Shown: in pieces, positions 1 to 9,800 of the stretch
How positions within the stretch are numbered: position 1 is the first letter of the stretch
Layout of the letters: each line of letters starts with the position of its first letter
Assembly (NCBI GenBank): GCA_030062745.1
Contig: CP099839.1
Coordinates: forward strand, 20,469,324 to 20,533,323
Reading direction: 5' to 3'
DNA: 64,000 nt
Origin: Capitulum mitella
Taxonomy: Eukaryota > Arthropoda > Thecostraca > Pollicipedomorpha > Pollicipedidae
Translations under genes and position numbers: made by a program
The notes under the pieces: generated by a model
Told to the model about the DNA's origin: nothing
What the model saw: only the letters and a program-made list of their open reading frames with translations
The model's database searches: none

Positions 1-261
1 GGCGTTATATGATAGCTGAAAACTTCATATGAGTGCCGGACACATTTGCTGCATATTCCAGCCAAAAATATTGTTATATATTGCGAGAAAACACGAATCT
101 TGTCCGTACAAAATGACGATTTTCTTCCCTTCGTTTCAGCTTTGTTTGAAATGGCGAGATTTGGTCTCAGATGCCTTTTTTGGTAGCCAAAAAATGCACC
201 GTGTTTGCAGTAGAGTGCAGGTCGCATCGAATGATCCTCAGACCACGTTTTCCAGATATCT

Positions 262-579
262 CATGTCCGGCTCGGTGAGCGGAGTACCGCTGTTGCAGGG
301 CGTCTGATTCAGTGGGCAGTGTGCCCTTGTTGCAGGATGTCTGGTCTGATTTGGTCCGGTTCAGTGAGCGGAGTGCCGTTGTTGCAAGATGTCTGGTCCG
401 ATTTGGTTTGGTTCAGTGAGTGGACTGCCGTTGCTGGGGGCGTCAGGTCCTGTTTGGTCTGGTTCGGAGAGCGGAGTGCCGTCGTTGCAGGATGTCCGGT
501 CTGATGTGGTCCGGTTCAGTGAGCGGAGTGCCGTCGTTGCAGGGTGTCCGGTCTGATCCGGTCCGGCTCGATGAGCCGA
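262..579. repeat. 52-bp minisatellite ending at MRPS23 acceptor
   Basis: About six diverged copies of a 52-bp unit; the GAGCGGAG core recurs near 366, 418, 470 and 522, and the next position in register (574) is the start of the MRPS23 exon. Each unit carries a TTGCAGG, itself acceptor-like. The array lies entirely in the intron upstream of the exon. Period and position are read directly; the origin from the splice junction is inference. Confidence 0.85.
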
Positions 580-704
580 GGCGATCGGCCTCTCTGGTAT
601 GACATCTACGAGGCGTTCCCTCCGCGGCTGGAGCCCCGATTCGACCGGCCGCTGCCGGCCGTGACCGTCAGACCCATCCTCTACCCGGAGGATGCCATTC
701 GAGC
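576..704 (+). CDS. MRPS23: MRPS23 internal exon (mitoribosomal protein mS23)
   Basis: Encodes the N-terminal half of the small-subunit mitochondrial ribosomal protein S23, a structural component of the 28S mitoribosome. The frame reads DRPLWYDIYEAFPPRLEP, matching the conserved DxPLWYDVYEAFPP signature of animal MRPS23, and ends PEDAIRA at a GTAAGA donor (705). The acceptor is either the AG at 574-575 or the one at 579-580; both keep the frame. The last codon is split (GC/T) with the exon at 1765. The first exon, with the start codon, is not seen and probably lies to the left of the window. Confidence 0.88.
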
Positions 705-1764
705 GTAAGAAACGCACTGTGGGCTGCAGGCCGTGCCGTGTCCGGAGATGAATCCGGTATTTATGAGGGTGTTGCGAGGCATGGTGTCTGGCTTATCTCC
801 TAGTTGTAGACAGACATGTGCTGGATCGTGATAGAGTTCAGTTTTTTTTTTATTTCGGTCCATTCGCTGCCCTTGACGTGCCCTTGCGTCGTTGCGGATG
901 TGCTTTGTTCCCTCAAGAACAAAGTGGTGCCCTGGTGACGAAACAGTTATTGTGGCCATCTGAGAATTGGACGCCGAACGAGGATAACCCATATTCAATC
1001 GGGATCCAGACACATGCCTGATTAAAGACAAGCTGATGTAAAAACGTAAGATTCCGTTAGTGACAAAGCGGAAGAGAGCGTAAGCGTAAACAAATCTACT
1101 TGAGCAACTGTCTGCGGGTGGGGGCCCGGAAGAAGCGGACAGTGCTGCTGGAATTCCGGCCGCTGATCCTCAAATCCTGATGGAATTTGACGACCTGATT
1201 TGTGGTTACGGCGATGCGGCCACAACCGACTGTTGGTTACGTTTCTTTTAAGCGTATTTGTAACATTGTGAAGTAGCATTTGTTTAAAGTAGTGGAGACT
1301 ACGGTATTTTTGATAGTGGTACCAGTTTGAACATGCAAGCAGTGACGGTAGAATGGGTCACCGGTAGATTTTTATGCATTGCCTTCCGTGACACTTCAGA
1401 CGTGTAACATTACAATTGGAAGTGGGTTGGGCAGGCACAGGGTCTCCTGTCACTCCTGGTTCGTATCCTCTGCGTTTTTTTCAACAGCCCAGTGGCCTGG
1501 TTTTCTGTACCTTGCCGTCCTAGATAATGCCAATAATAGCGAAACGTGGCGCGTGATGGTTTCAGTGTATATCAGCACCGTGGTTGTTTATTTTGGCATT
1601 CCTTCCTTTGGCGCATAAGGCAGCGACGCCTGTTATTTCCATACGCGTATATTCGTTCCAGAACCACGTCTGAGAGCTGTGTCGTGGAATCTATCGTCAG
1701 CTGGTATTCGCCTCGTGTTGTGTGTGACGGGTGCGGTGACACGTGGCAACTCTCTGTGCTGCAG

Positions 1765-2047
1765 TCGGTTCCATAAGGAGTTCGGCTCGCCGGGCATGCT
1801 CCGGCTCCGGGCGGCGCCCTCCGGCCAGCCGGCCAGCATCTGTGACCAGTTCGTGGAGCGCTACGAGAGCGCGCGCCGCTCGGCTCCGGCCAGCTCCGAG
1901 GACCAGCTGGTGGAGGCGGCGGCGGACGCGCTGCTGGCAGACGGCGTGCAGCTGCGCCGTCCTGGTGCCGCCGACCCGCAGACGCCGCCACCGCCGGCGC
2001 TGCGGGTCGCTGACCTCTTCGAAGATCGGCCCCACACAGCGAGATGA
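1765..2047 (+). CDS. MRPS23: MRPS23 terminal exon
   Basis: Begins after TGCTGCAG and completes the alanine codon split with the previous exon, giving IRARFHKEFGSPGM as in other animals' IRAKFYxxYG. It continues through CDQFVERYES and LLADGVQLRR, the conserved C-terminal helix region of MRPS23 (family: CQRFVEKY, LLAEGVxLRR). The stop is TGA at 2045-2047. The tail after about residue 75 of this exon is proline-rich and poorly conserved, as is usual in the family. Confidence 0.9.
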
Positions 2048-2147
2048 TCGCATCACATTACGCTAGGTGATTTGTCCTGTCTTCGAACCCCATGCTTTCA
2101 AACCAATTTGGTCTGATGGACGCCGTGTTTTGACTGTGTTGACCGTT

Positions 2148-2153
2148 AATAAA
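2148..2153 (+). terminator. MRPS23 polyadenylation signal
   Basis: Canonical AATAAA about 100 bases after the MRPS23 stop codon. Confidence 0.6.
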
Positions 2154-2179
2154 CGTACGTAGTAACCTGGTTGGAAGGA

Positions 2180-3660
2180 CGGTCGCCGGGGACAGAGGTG
2201 AAGCAGACTGCTGGGTTCAGGACGTGCGGTGTTGACATCCCTCTGGTCGGGCGGTGCAGCAGAGCGTGCTCGTACTGTTGGAACGGCCATCTCGTTCTGG
2301 AGTATTCGGTACAGCACATTATTGCGTGGAATCATAGTACTGCGGAATTCTTCCCGACAGAAATCCAAACGCTCAGTTCAACGGAGCGTTTCGATGTGGT
2401 GCAAATGTTAACCTTGAGCACGTCTGCCTACAAACCTACGTCTTTCTCTGTCGTCGTTCACATCGCAGCTGGAAATGAAATGCCACGAGGAAACCAAAAA
2501 GGGTTTGCCATCAATACGAAGTATGAGTAAGCGCACCGAACTACTGCAGAACCGCTCTGGACGCTCTGGACCAAGTTAGGCCCACACAGCAGTGCAGCGT
2601 AGTTGGTTTCCTGTAACGGCATTGCTTCGAGAACTCTTTTCACGATTTGCGGTAAGGCTTTTCGAGACAGGTAAAATTCCCACGTAAATGCATTTTTACT
2701 GATTCAGACGGGGTGAGGAGCGAACACAGTCACACCAGACGTGCAACAAATCCATCAGTTCAATGACAAACGAACATCCTCATCGCTCGTACTCGAGAAA
2801 AAATGGTGCAACACAGATAAGTTACAAAACAGTAACACTTACAATCAAAATGAAACTTGTCTGTGACATGGTCTGAGTGGCATTTTTGCTCCCATGGACT
2901 CAAACCTGACATTAAGCTACCTTTACATGCAAAATTAGCAGCCAGGATTAATGCACAAAAACTGCCTTTATGGACACCCTTGATATGATGGTCAATCACC
3001 TATGTTTCCAACAGTCATTTTCACTGCCCCATTTTGGTCCCCTTGATCTGGCAATGTTGCCACAACATATATCACACAGTTAAACTGGGTGTCGAATGAC
3101 CCTGTAGTCAGTGCACCCCTAAGCTCCAATAACCAACCAACCAAACATTTAAACACCAACCTGACTCTCCCAGCCATTACATAATTCCCAGAAGACCCTC
3201 TGACCAAAGACTGCACTTGGACTTCACTCACTGATGATGATGATGCTATACAGGTCTTTCATTACTGTTTGTTGGTGTATGCCAATGACTGTATCATCAA
3301 AAAGATGAGATTGGCAAAACATGAATAGCACATGGGAAACATCTGCAGAAAACTGCCCCAAAACTTTTCACGGGGTCAGAGTTAAAACAAAATGCAACCA
3401 AACTAATCATCAAACTATCTGCAACCAATCTGATCTTGGATGACAGAAACATGTCTACAACTGGTATTCAGTTCATCATCTCATATGCACCACTGGTAGT
3501 GTCACTTTCATAGGTACGGCACATTTATGTTGAGTTGATGTCTGCCAGTACCTAGTACATTACCCATGAGCTACATTTGTAAAAATACACATTATGGAAA
3601 CATTTTCACAATTATGGCCAGTCCTAGTTTCCATGGATTCCAAGAAAATGTGTACAAAGC
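2180..3660. other. Convergent intergenic region
   Basis: About 1.5 kb between the 3' ends of MRPS23 (+) and FCF1 (-). It becomes AT-rich after 2.6 kb. No ORF with recognisable similarity was found. The only structured item is the retroelement-like fragment near 3.09-3.15 kb, listed separately. Confidence 0.6.
3090..3149 (-). repeat. Short dispersed retroelement 3' end (ACCA-tailed)
   Basis: Contains GTCGAATGACCCTGTAGTCA, then GTGCACCCCTAAGCTCCAAT, then AACCAACCAACC. It is about 85% identical to 51652-51714, where a target-site duplication shows the block moved as a unit. On the minus strand the tail is (GGTT)n, as at some SINE or LINE 3' ends. The family is not recognised. Confidence 0.6.
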
Positions 3661-3668
3661 ACCAAACT

Positions 3669-3674
3669 TTTATT
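3669..3674 (-). terminator. FCF1 polyadenylation signal
   Basis: TTTATT on the plus strand (AATAAA on the minus strand), about 180 bases downstream of the FCF1 stop codon. Confidence 0.5.
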
Positions 3675-3850
3675 TACACCTTGACCAACAGTACATATAA
3701 CAAATTTGTTAAAGTGCAGGAGGTGGCATCAAACCATCTCAAAGACCAAAAATGGGAACAACTGGGCTGACAGGACAGCAAAAGTCCTTACATTCTGCAC
3801 CATTAGGCCATCATGACTTTGTCTTCTGCCCCAGGACCTGAGGAAAAATA

Positions 3851-4456
3851 CTACTTTGGAGCACCATAGGCATCTGGCATCTGCTCAATAGTGTATCTGT
3901 GCTGAGATATGAACATTATAGGCACTCCTGGGACTTTTCGGATTCTCCTCTTCAGATCCTTATCACATGTTGCTACTATGTAGCACTTGTGCTGAGTCAC
4001 TCTGTTCAACAAGCAGTCATCTGCATAGGTTCCCTTATGGATGCAAGGTAACCTCTCTATACGTGGATCTTTGACAATCTTCATCGCAAGACGGTACTTT
4101 TGCCCAAGCTTTTCAAGCTCAGCAAGGACACAGTCTGTCAGATATGGGATGCACTTAGCATACATGCAGTCCATCATTCCCTGGACTATGTCTATCTTAT
4201 TCTTGATTGAGAAGTTGATGAAGTTTGTGTCCAGCAGCACATGATATGGTGGTCCCAGCTGTGTGTTGTACTCAAAGAAGAGTGCTGTCGACATTTGAGG
4301 GACCTTATTGATTTTCGGTTTGGTAAGATCAATCTTGGCCTTCCTTATGGTCCGGTCTTTTTCCTTTATTCTTGAGTCATACTGTGTGATCATCTTCTTC
4401 ATAACCGCAAACTTCTGACGAGCTTGCTGCTTCTGTTTGGCTTTACCCATGTTCAC
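3851..4456 (-). CDS. FCF1: rRNA-processing endonuclease FCF1/UTP24, intronless
   Basis: Complete 201-residue PIN-domain protein, close to the usual length of about 198. FCF1/UTP24 is the small-subunit processome nuclease that cuts pre-rRNA at the 5' end and ITS1 side of 18S, in the nucleolus. Visible features are a basic N-terminus ([14 protein letters not shown]), the core [17 protein letters not shown], and acidic PIN residues D76 (LLDTN), D146/D147 (YADD) and D165/D167 (CDKDL), followed by [19 protein letters not shown]. Translation may start at M1 or at M3, which gives the conserved MGK. The family ends YGAPRF, but this copy ends YGAPK, lacking the last aromatic residue. It has no introns and is less GC-rich than neighbouring exons, so it may derive from a retrocopy, although the frame is intact and all catalytic residues are kept. 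Confidence 0.96.
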   Translation of the reverse strand: MNMGKAKQKQQARQKFAVMKKMITQYDSRIKEKDRTIRKAKIDLTKPKINKVPQMSTALFFEYNTQLGPPYHVLLDTNFINFSIKNKIDIVQGMMDCMYAKCIPYLTDCVLAELEKLGQKYRLAMKIVKDPRIERLPCIHKGTYADDCLLNRVTQHKCYIVATCDKDLKRRIRKVPGVPIMFISQHRYTIEQMPDAYGAPK

Positions 4457-4700
4457 TTGACTTGAGAGAGCATGAAGCAGGAACTTTCACACCCCGACGG
4501 AGAAGTGCAGATCGAACTAAGCCCCCGATTTCACTCAGTTAAGCATGAACAAACGACCGCAATGTCGCCCCGCCGACGCTGTGAACAATTGGTTTCTGTC
4601 AGCGGGGAAGCAAACGGCGCTCAACCCACGTGATACAACATTGTTCATAAGGCGGGGAACTAAATAACAGACCAATCTTACATCCCGGCCCATGTTTCGA
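4457..4700 (-). promoter_or_regulatory. Probable FCF1 proximal promoter with E-box
   Basis: Region just upstream of the FCF1 start codon. It holds a perfect CACGTG E-box at 4627-4632, about 175 bases from the ATG. E-boxes of this type, bound by Myc/Max in animals, are common at ribosome-biogenesis genes. Function is inferred from position only. Confidence 0.3.
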
Positions 4701-4992
4701 ATCATTAAGACTTATCTCTTTCGAGTTTCAATGATTCGACGGGACATTTTATATTTTTGGACAAATGAAAAACATGGTGACCTGGGATTTGGTTAATGAT
4801 GCTTAAGAATAGAAATTTTCATTTGCAGCAGCTCCTGCGCCATTGCTCCGAGCCTGTCGTGTGATTTATTGGCACAACTTGTTTACTTTTCTGCTATTTA
4901 GTCTACTTTCTGAGATACTGCAATCTGTGGTCAGGCTAGGGACCTTCAAAAATGCTACAAATACTGTCTGAAGATTCAGTTCACTTCAGGAG

Positions 4993-5157
4993 CCCAGCCA
5001 GGATTTTCTTAAGGAGGGGACCCGGAGCCCAGTGTAAATTGAAATCATACGAAAACCACCAGCTGGGAGGACGATATGCAGCGGTTTCCACAAAAAATGT
5101 GAGCCTAAGGAGGGGGCCCGGGCCCCCAAGGCCCGCTCCCCCTTTTGCTGCGCCAGT
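4993..5157. mobile_element. MITE relic with G- and C-rich inner ends
   Basis: Begins GCCCAGCCAGGATTTTCTTA and then AGGAGGGGACCCGGAGCCC; it ends CCCGCTCCCCCTTTTGCTGC and then GCC. This resembles the widespread invertebrate type with ends like CAGGGGCGTAGCCAGG and inner GGGG/CCCC runs. It is degraded, and similar relics lie at 40.28-40.46 and 40.83-40.99 kb. The superfamily is uncertain (possibly hAT). Confidence 0.4.
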
Positions 5158-5699
5158 GGTTCACTTTCAAACCTCTCGTCAAGTACACCTTAGGCGCCTT
5201 CTTACCCCACCAGCGATTCGTTCATCAGTCGGGCCACCAGTGCGGTCTTGGCCGCAGGTGGGATCCAATGAGGGGGAGGCGATCCTCCCAAGATCTGAGA
5301 AGGCACCCCACGAGAGGCCGCTGGGACAAGCCGGGCGCACGGAGCTGTGCGAGCTCTTGAAATTAGTGGTTCCTGCAGTCCCACTACTAACATACTGTAA
5401 TATATGCACAGTTACATAAGGTAGGCATAGGGGGCGCAACCCACGGGGAAAACATGGAGTCCATCGCATCTCGATGGGACCGAAACTTTGTTTCTCAACA
5501 CAGAAAAATGGAAAATTTTAAAATAAAATTTCACACGCAAAATCACGACATGAGATTCCTCTATACTATGCATCGGATTTCGTATCTCTGTCGAAGTCGG
5601 TCTGATAATCGTCTCCCAGTTGACCCCCAGCCGAACACGATATATTTGACCATATAATGACCAGCTGACCGTGCGAGTGTTAACAGGTAAATAGGCCAA

Positions 5700-5965
5700 T
5701 GTACGCAAAGCAAATGTACTTATGAATGTCCGACGTAAACAAGTGTACGTAAGCTCAAACGTATGTAAGCGCCAGTGTACGTATGACAAATGTACGTATG
5801 CGTAGATGTACGTAAGCGCAAAGGTACTTAAGCGCTACTGTTCGTATGCGCAAATGTACGTGAGCGCAAATGTACACGTGGCAAATGTACGTACTTATGG
5901 CTAATGTACGTGTGAGAAAAAGCAAGATAGTGCAAATGTACACATTACTTATGCACGTATACGCA
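5700..5965. repeat. GTACGTA-rich minisatellite
   Basis: About 15 diverged copies of a 14- to 19-base unit of the type AAATGTACGTAAGCGC. The core GTACGTA nearly equals its own reverse complement. The array ends about 500 bases before the NEK-type kinase start. A short relative with repeated TACGTACGTA lies at 40236-40262. Confidence 0.85.
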
Positions 5966-6089
5966 AAAGCCCTGACGCGTAAACTACGTAAACTTCCAAA
6001 AAGGCACACACAATAAGCATAATGGATAATGGATATCGTAATGGATGAGCACGCGATCATCTTTGCAGGGGACTCTGGCATTGGCTGGC

Positions 6090-6447
6090 AGGGTGGCATG
6101 TGGCCGGTCGGTCGCTGCTCGGCACGGTCGGCGCCTCTGGCCCTGACCCGACGGGCCGTGGACGGGTCGGCGCCGACCCAGTCCGCACGGTCAATACGGT
6201 CAATACGTGACGCAGCGGCGGCGGCCGCTTTGTGACCGGTCCCCGGCCGTCGTCCAGCCGGCATCGATTGGAGGCCGGTGCGCCGCGCTCAGTGTAGCGG
6301 CGGTACACCTGAGCGCTGCTCCGGCTACAGCGGCCTGGCCGGACCGCCACCGCCGTCAGCTGGGGCGGCCACACCCCGGCCGACAGTGAACCGAGAGCCG
6401 GCGGCGCGGCGCTCCTGTGACACAGTCAGCCTACCGCCGGCGGAGCC
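6090..6447 (+). promoter_or_regulatory. CpG-rich 5' region of the NEK-type kinase gene
   Basis: A strongly GC- and CpG-rich stretch directly before the initiator ATG, contrasting with the AT-rich flank to the left. It is consistent with promoter plus 5' UTR. No TATA box is evident. Regulatory role is inferred from composition and position. Confidence 0.45.
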
Positions 6448-6864
6448 ATGGTGGTGAGTGGCTCGCCGGCGCGCCGCCTGCTGCTGGTCTCCAGCCGGTA
6501 CCGGTACGCTCAGCAGCTCGATGGTTGCACGGCGCCCGGCGTCATCCTGGTGCGCTACAGCTTCGAGCTGAGCTCGGCCGCCGACCTGCTGGGTCTGGCA
6601 GAAGGCGCCTTGGGCGGCGAGCGCGCCACCTCGCTGGCCTGCGTCATGCACGGCTCCGACAGCGAGATCTTCATCTGCGAGCCGGGCGAGCTGACCCTGA
6701 CGGCCGAGTCCTGCACGGACGACGCGGCTGTGCAGGACCTGTTCTCCCGGCTTGGACGGCTGGTCGAGCCCGGTCCAGCGGCCCGCGTCGACTTCCTGGA
6801 CGCCCGCGTCTCGCCTCTGTACGACGGAGGCTTCATCGCGCGCCAACTGGAGTCCCTGCTCCAG
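6448..6864 (+). CDS. NEK9: NEK-type kinase exon 1: N-terminal DUF4347-like domain
   Basis: 139 codons, ending RQLESLLQ at a GTGAGA donor (6865, phase 0). The pattern is alternating strands and helices: RRLLLVSSRYRYAQQL, then PGVILVRYSF, then LACVMHGSDSEIFICEPGEL. This resembles DUF4347, whose members have a valine-rich first strand and an HGS turn followed by a TL strand. That assignment is from pattern memory and unverified. The exon end is repeated four more times in the following array, so longer isoforms adding 34 bases per unit could be made. Confidence 0.85.
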
Positions 6865-9800
6865 GTGAGAGTCTCGCCAACTGGAGTCCCTGCTCCAGGT
6901 GAGAGTCTCGCCAACTGGAGTTCCTGTTCCTGGTTAGGGTCTCGCCAGCTGGAGTCCCTGCTCCAGGTGAGGGTCTCGCCAACTGGAGTCCCTGCTCCAG
7001 ATGAGAGTCGCATGGTCTATGTCCCTGCTGCGGGTAAGAGTTCCGCGATCTGTGTCCTTGCCCCAGGCACGCGTTTCCCCATCCGTGCGGCCGTAAGATT
7101 TGTACCACCATACGAGTTCATCATGCAGGGAAGAGTCGAGCAGCCTGTGCCCCTGGTGCAGGTGAAAGCATCACCGTCTGTAGGCCTCGTGCAGGAGACA
7201 GTCGCACACTCTGTGACCCTGGTGCAGTTCAGAGTCAGGCAGTTTGTGACCCTGGTGCAATTGAGAGTCGCACAATCCGTGACCCTGGTACTCTGAGAGT
7301 AGCGCGGTATGTGCCCCTGGTACACGTGAGAATCGCATAACCCAAGACCCTGGTGCAGGTGAGACTCGCACAATGTGTGAGCCTGGTGCAGGCTACTCAC
7401 CATCCGTAATGTAATCGTGAAGCTAACTAGTCAGCTTTTCGGTTAGCCAATCCGGTGACCTAGCAGATTCGAACGGGATATGGAATGTAAAAACCGCACG
7501 TATTTGAGCCTTATATGCAAGTCTTGCCAAGGATCCATGTCCGAACCAAGGTGTGATTGCCATTTTCGTTGAGAGATCCAGTGGTATGTCAGTTCCGTGT
7601 TTAATCTATTTGAATATCCATATGTAATCTTCGATTCGGTTACCAACTTTCGAAAAAAAAACAATGGGATCCCAGATGCAGGTCTAGGATCTAGTCATGT
7701 GCCTGGACAAAGCCTCACGATCTGTGTGCGTCTGTGCCTGGTGCAGATGAGAACCTCATCATATGTGTCCTTGGTGTCTGGTGATAAGAATTTCTCCATT
7801 ATTGTGTCTAGTGGAGGTGAAAGTCTCACTCATGCGTCCATAATGCAGGTGGGAGCTTGAACGCCTGTGTGCCCGGAGCAAGTGAGAGTCGCACCAGTTG
7901 TACTCCCTTTTGAAAATCAGAGTCGAGTCAGCTTGAACGCCTCGTGTTTGCCTGTCTCTCGGCGATCCCAGATCCGCGGGTACGCCGCTCTCACTCTTGG
8001 CTAGAAATGAGGCGTTTGTTCGTGCACGTCACGGTCGTGTGCAGAGAGGAGTCTGAGTTTGTCAGGCGTTCTCCTGGGCTGGCGCTGTTCTGTCCACGCC
8101 GGAGGTCTGGCAGTGCTGCGTTGTTTGAGCTGAACGATCATGATTTGCCGGCGGCCTAACACGGCCGGTGTTGTCTCGGTAGATGCCGGTGGCGACCTGG
8201 AACAGCCTGTACGGCAGCGAGGTGCTGGTGCGCTCCGACCGATCAGAGATGGAACAGATCGGAGAGCTGTACTTCAACACAGCTAAACTGAGGACTGTGC
8301 TCAAGATGGCCGCCAACGTGAAAAAATTTGCAGCCAAGGACCTTTCGAACTATGAAAGGATCCGAACGGTGGGCAAGGGTGCCTTTGGCCAAGCAGTTCT
8401 CTACCAAAAGAAAGACGATTCCAGCCTGGTGGTCATCAAAGAAATCAACATGCATGACCTTTCAGCAGACGAACGGAAACTGGCTATAAACGAGATCGAG
8501 GTAAGTCCGTGCATGTTAGCGTGGGCAGTGGGAATAGCTTTACATGGGTTAACAACAGGGAGAAGCTCTGGAGGGGAGGCGAGCACTGGACACAATGAGG
8601 TGCTCAGGCCTCAGGGTCGAACAACAGATTGTTACAGTTTCCAATGTACGAAATCATAATTCATTTGCTGGCGCCAAACTATGTTTAATATCTGATCTCC
8701 AAAAAACCAGGTTGATTCATCAACGTATAGTACCTGTTCGACTCATGCCATTTCACACACCGGTTTAGATCCTCCTGAGGTGGTGGACTGGCTCCTCCCT
8801 TGCTTAGGCGACTTCAGCACCTTGACCACACAGTGGAGTCGAGATCTTTCCGCAGAGATCTAGGGATGTCACTTCTTCCTACCCTGCAGACTTGGTGGCC
8901 CAGTTTGGCTGTAATATGACTGCCTTCAGATGACTAACACAAGCATAGCATTTGGGGAGACTGGCTGGCACCTCATCTTCACTTACGGAACCAGCCGAGT
9001 CTGGTTTGCTGCCCCTGAGTCCGAATCAAAGCCTGAGTCGAGGCTCAGTCACAGGGACGAGCTACTCAATCCCTCTTGAGCACATGCTCCACCCACGAGT
9101 CGTGGCTGGGCAAGCAGTCTGCGTCTCTGCACGGGTTCCTCGCTGGCGCACGACATGAAGCTGCTGTACTGTTTCTGGCGCAGGTGCTGGCCATGATGGA
9201 CCACCCGAACATTGTGGCTTACCACGACAACTTCGAGCGGGACGGCCTGCTCTACATCGAGATGGAGTACGTGGACGGTGGCACACTGGCGCAGTACCTC
9301 GCCAGCCAAGCCAAACGCATCGATGAGCGAACCATCCTCGTCATCTTCCACCAGATTGTGTCAGCAGTCAGGCACATGCATGAGCACAATGTCCTGCACA
9401 GGGACCTCAAGACAGCCAATATCTTCCTCACGAAGCAGGGAGTCGTCAAGGTAAATGTGCCATCTCCCGTGGGGAGCGTTGTACTTTACCCTTGCGGGAC
9501 GTTTGGGCCGGTATATAGCACGGCAAAGGCTCGCCTTGTCCTGAAAGCAGGACCTCGAGCTGTGCTGGGTCCAAGGGTAACCGAGATTCGCCAGCAGACC
9601 TCAGCCCACATTCCGTCTGGCTGTGCAGAGACCCGTTTCTGCAAAACAGGGACCAGCCGCGTCTGGCTGTGTAGAGCGTCGCTACTGTAACAGAGCGACC
9701 GGCCGTCTGACTGTGTAGGGAGCTGCTACTGTAACAGAGCGACCGGCCGTCTGACTGTGTAGAGCTCCACTATTGTAACAGAGCGACCGGCCGTCTGGCT

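Noticed and set aside
6448..7296. Single 282-residue ORF from the kinase start
   Set aside because: It is exon 1 read through the donor array; the conserved continuation needs splicing at 6865 or a repeat donor.
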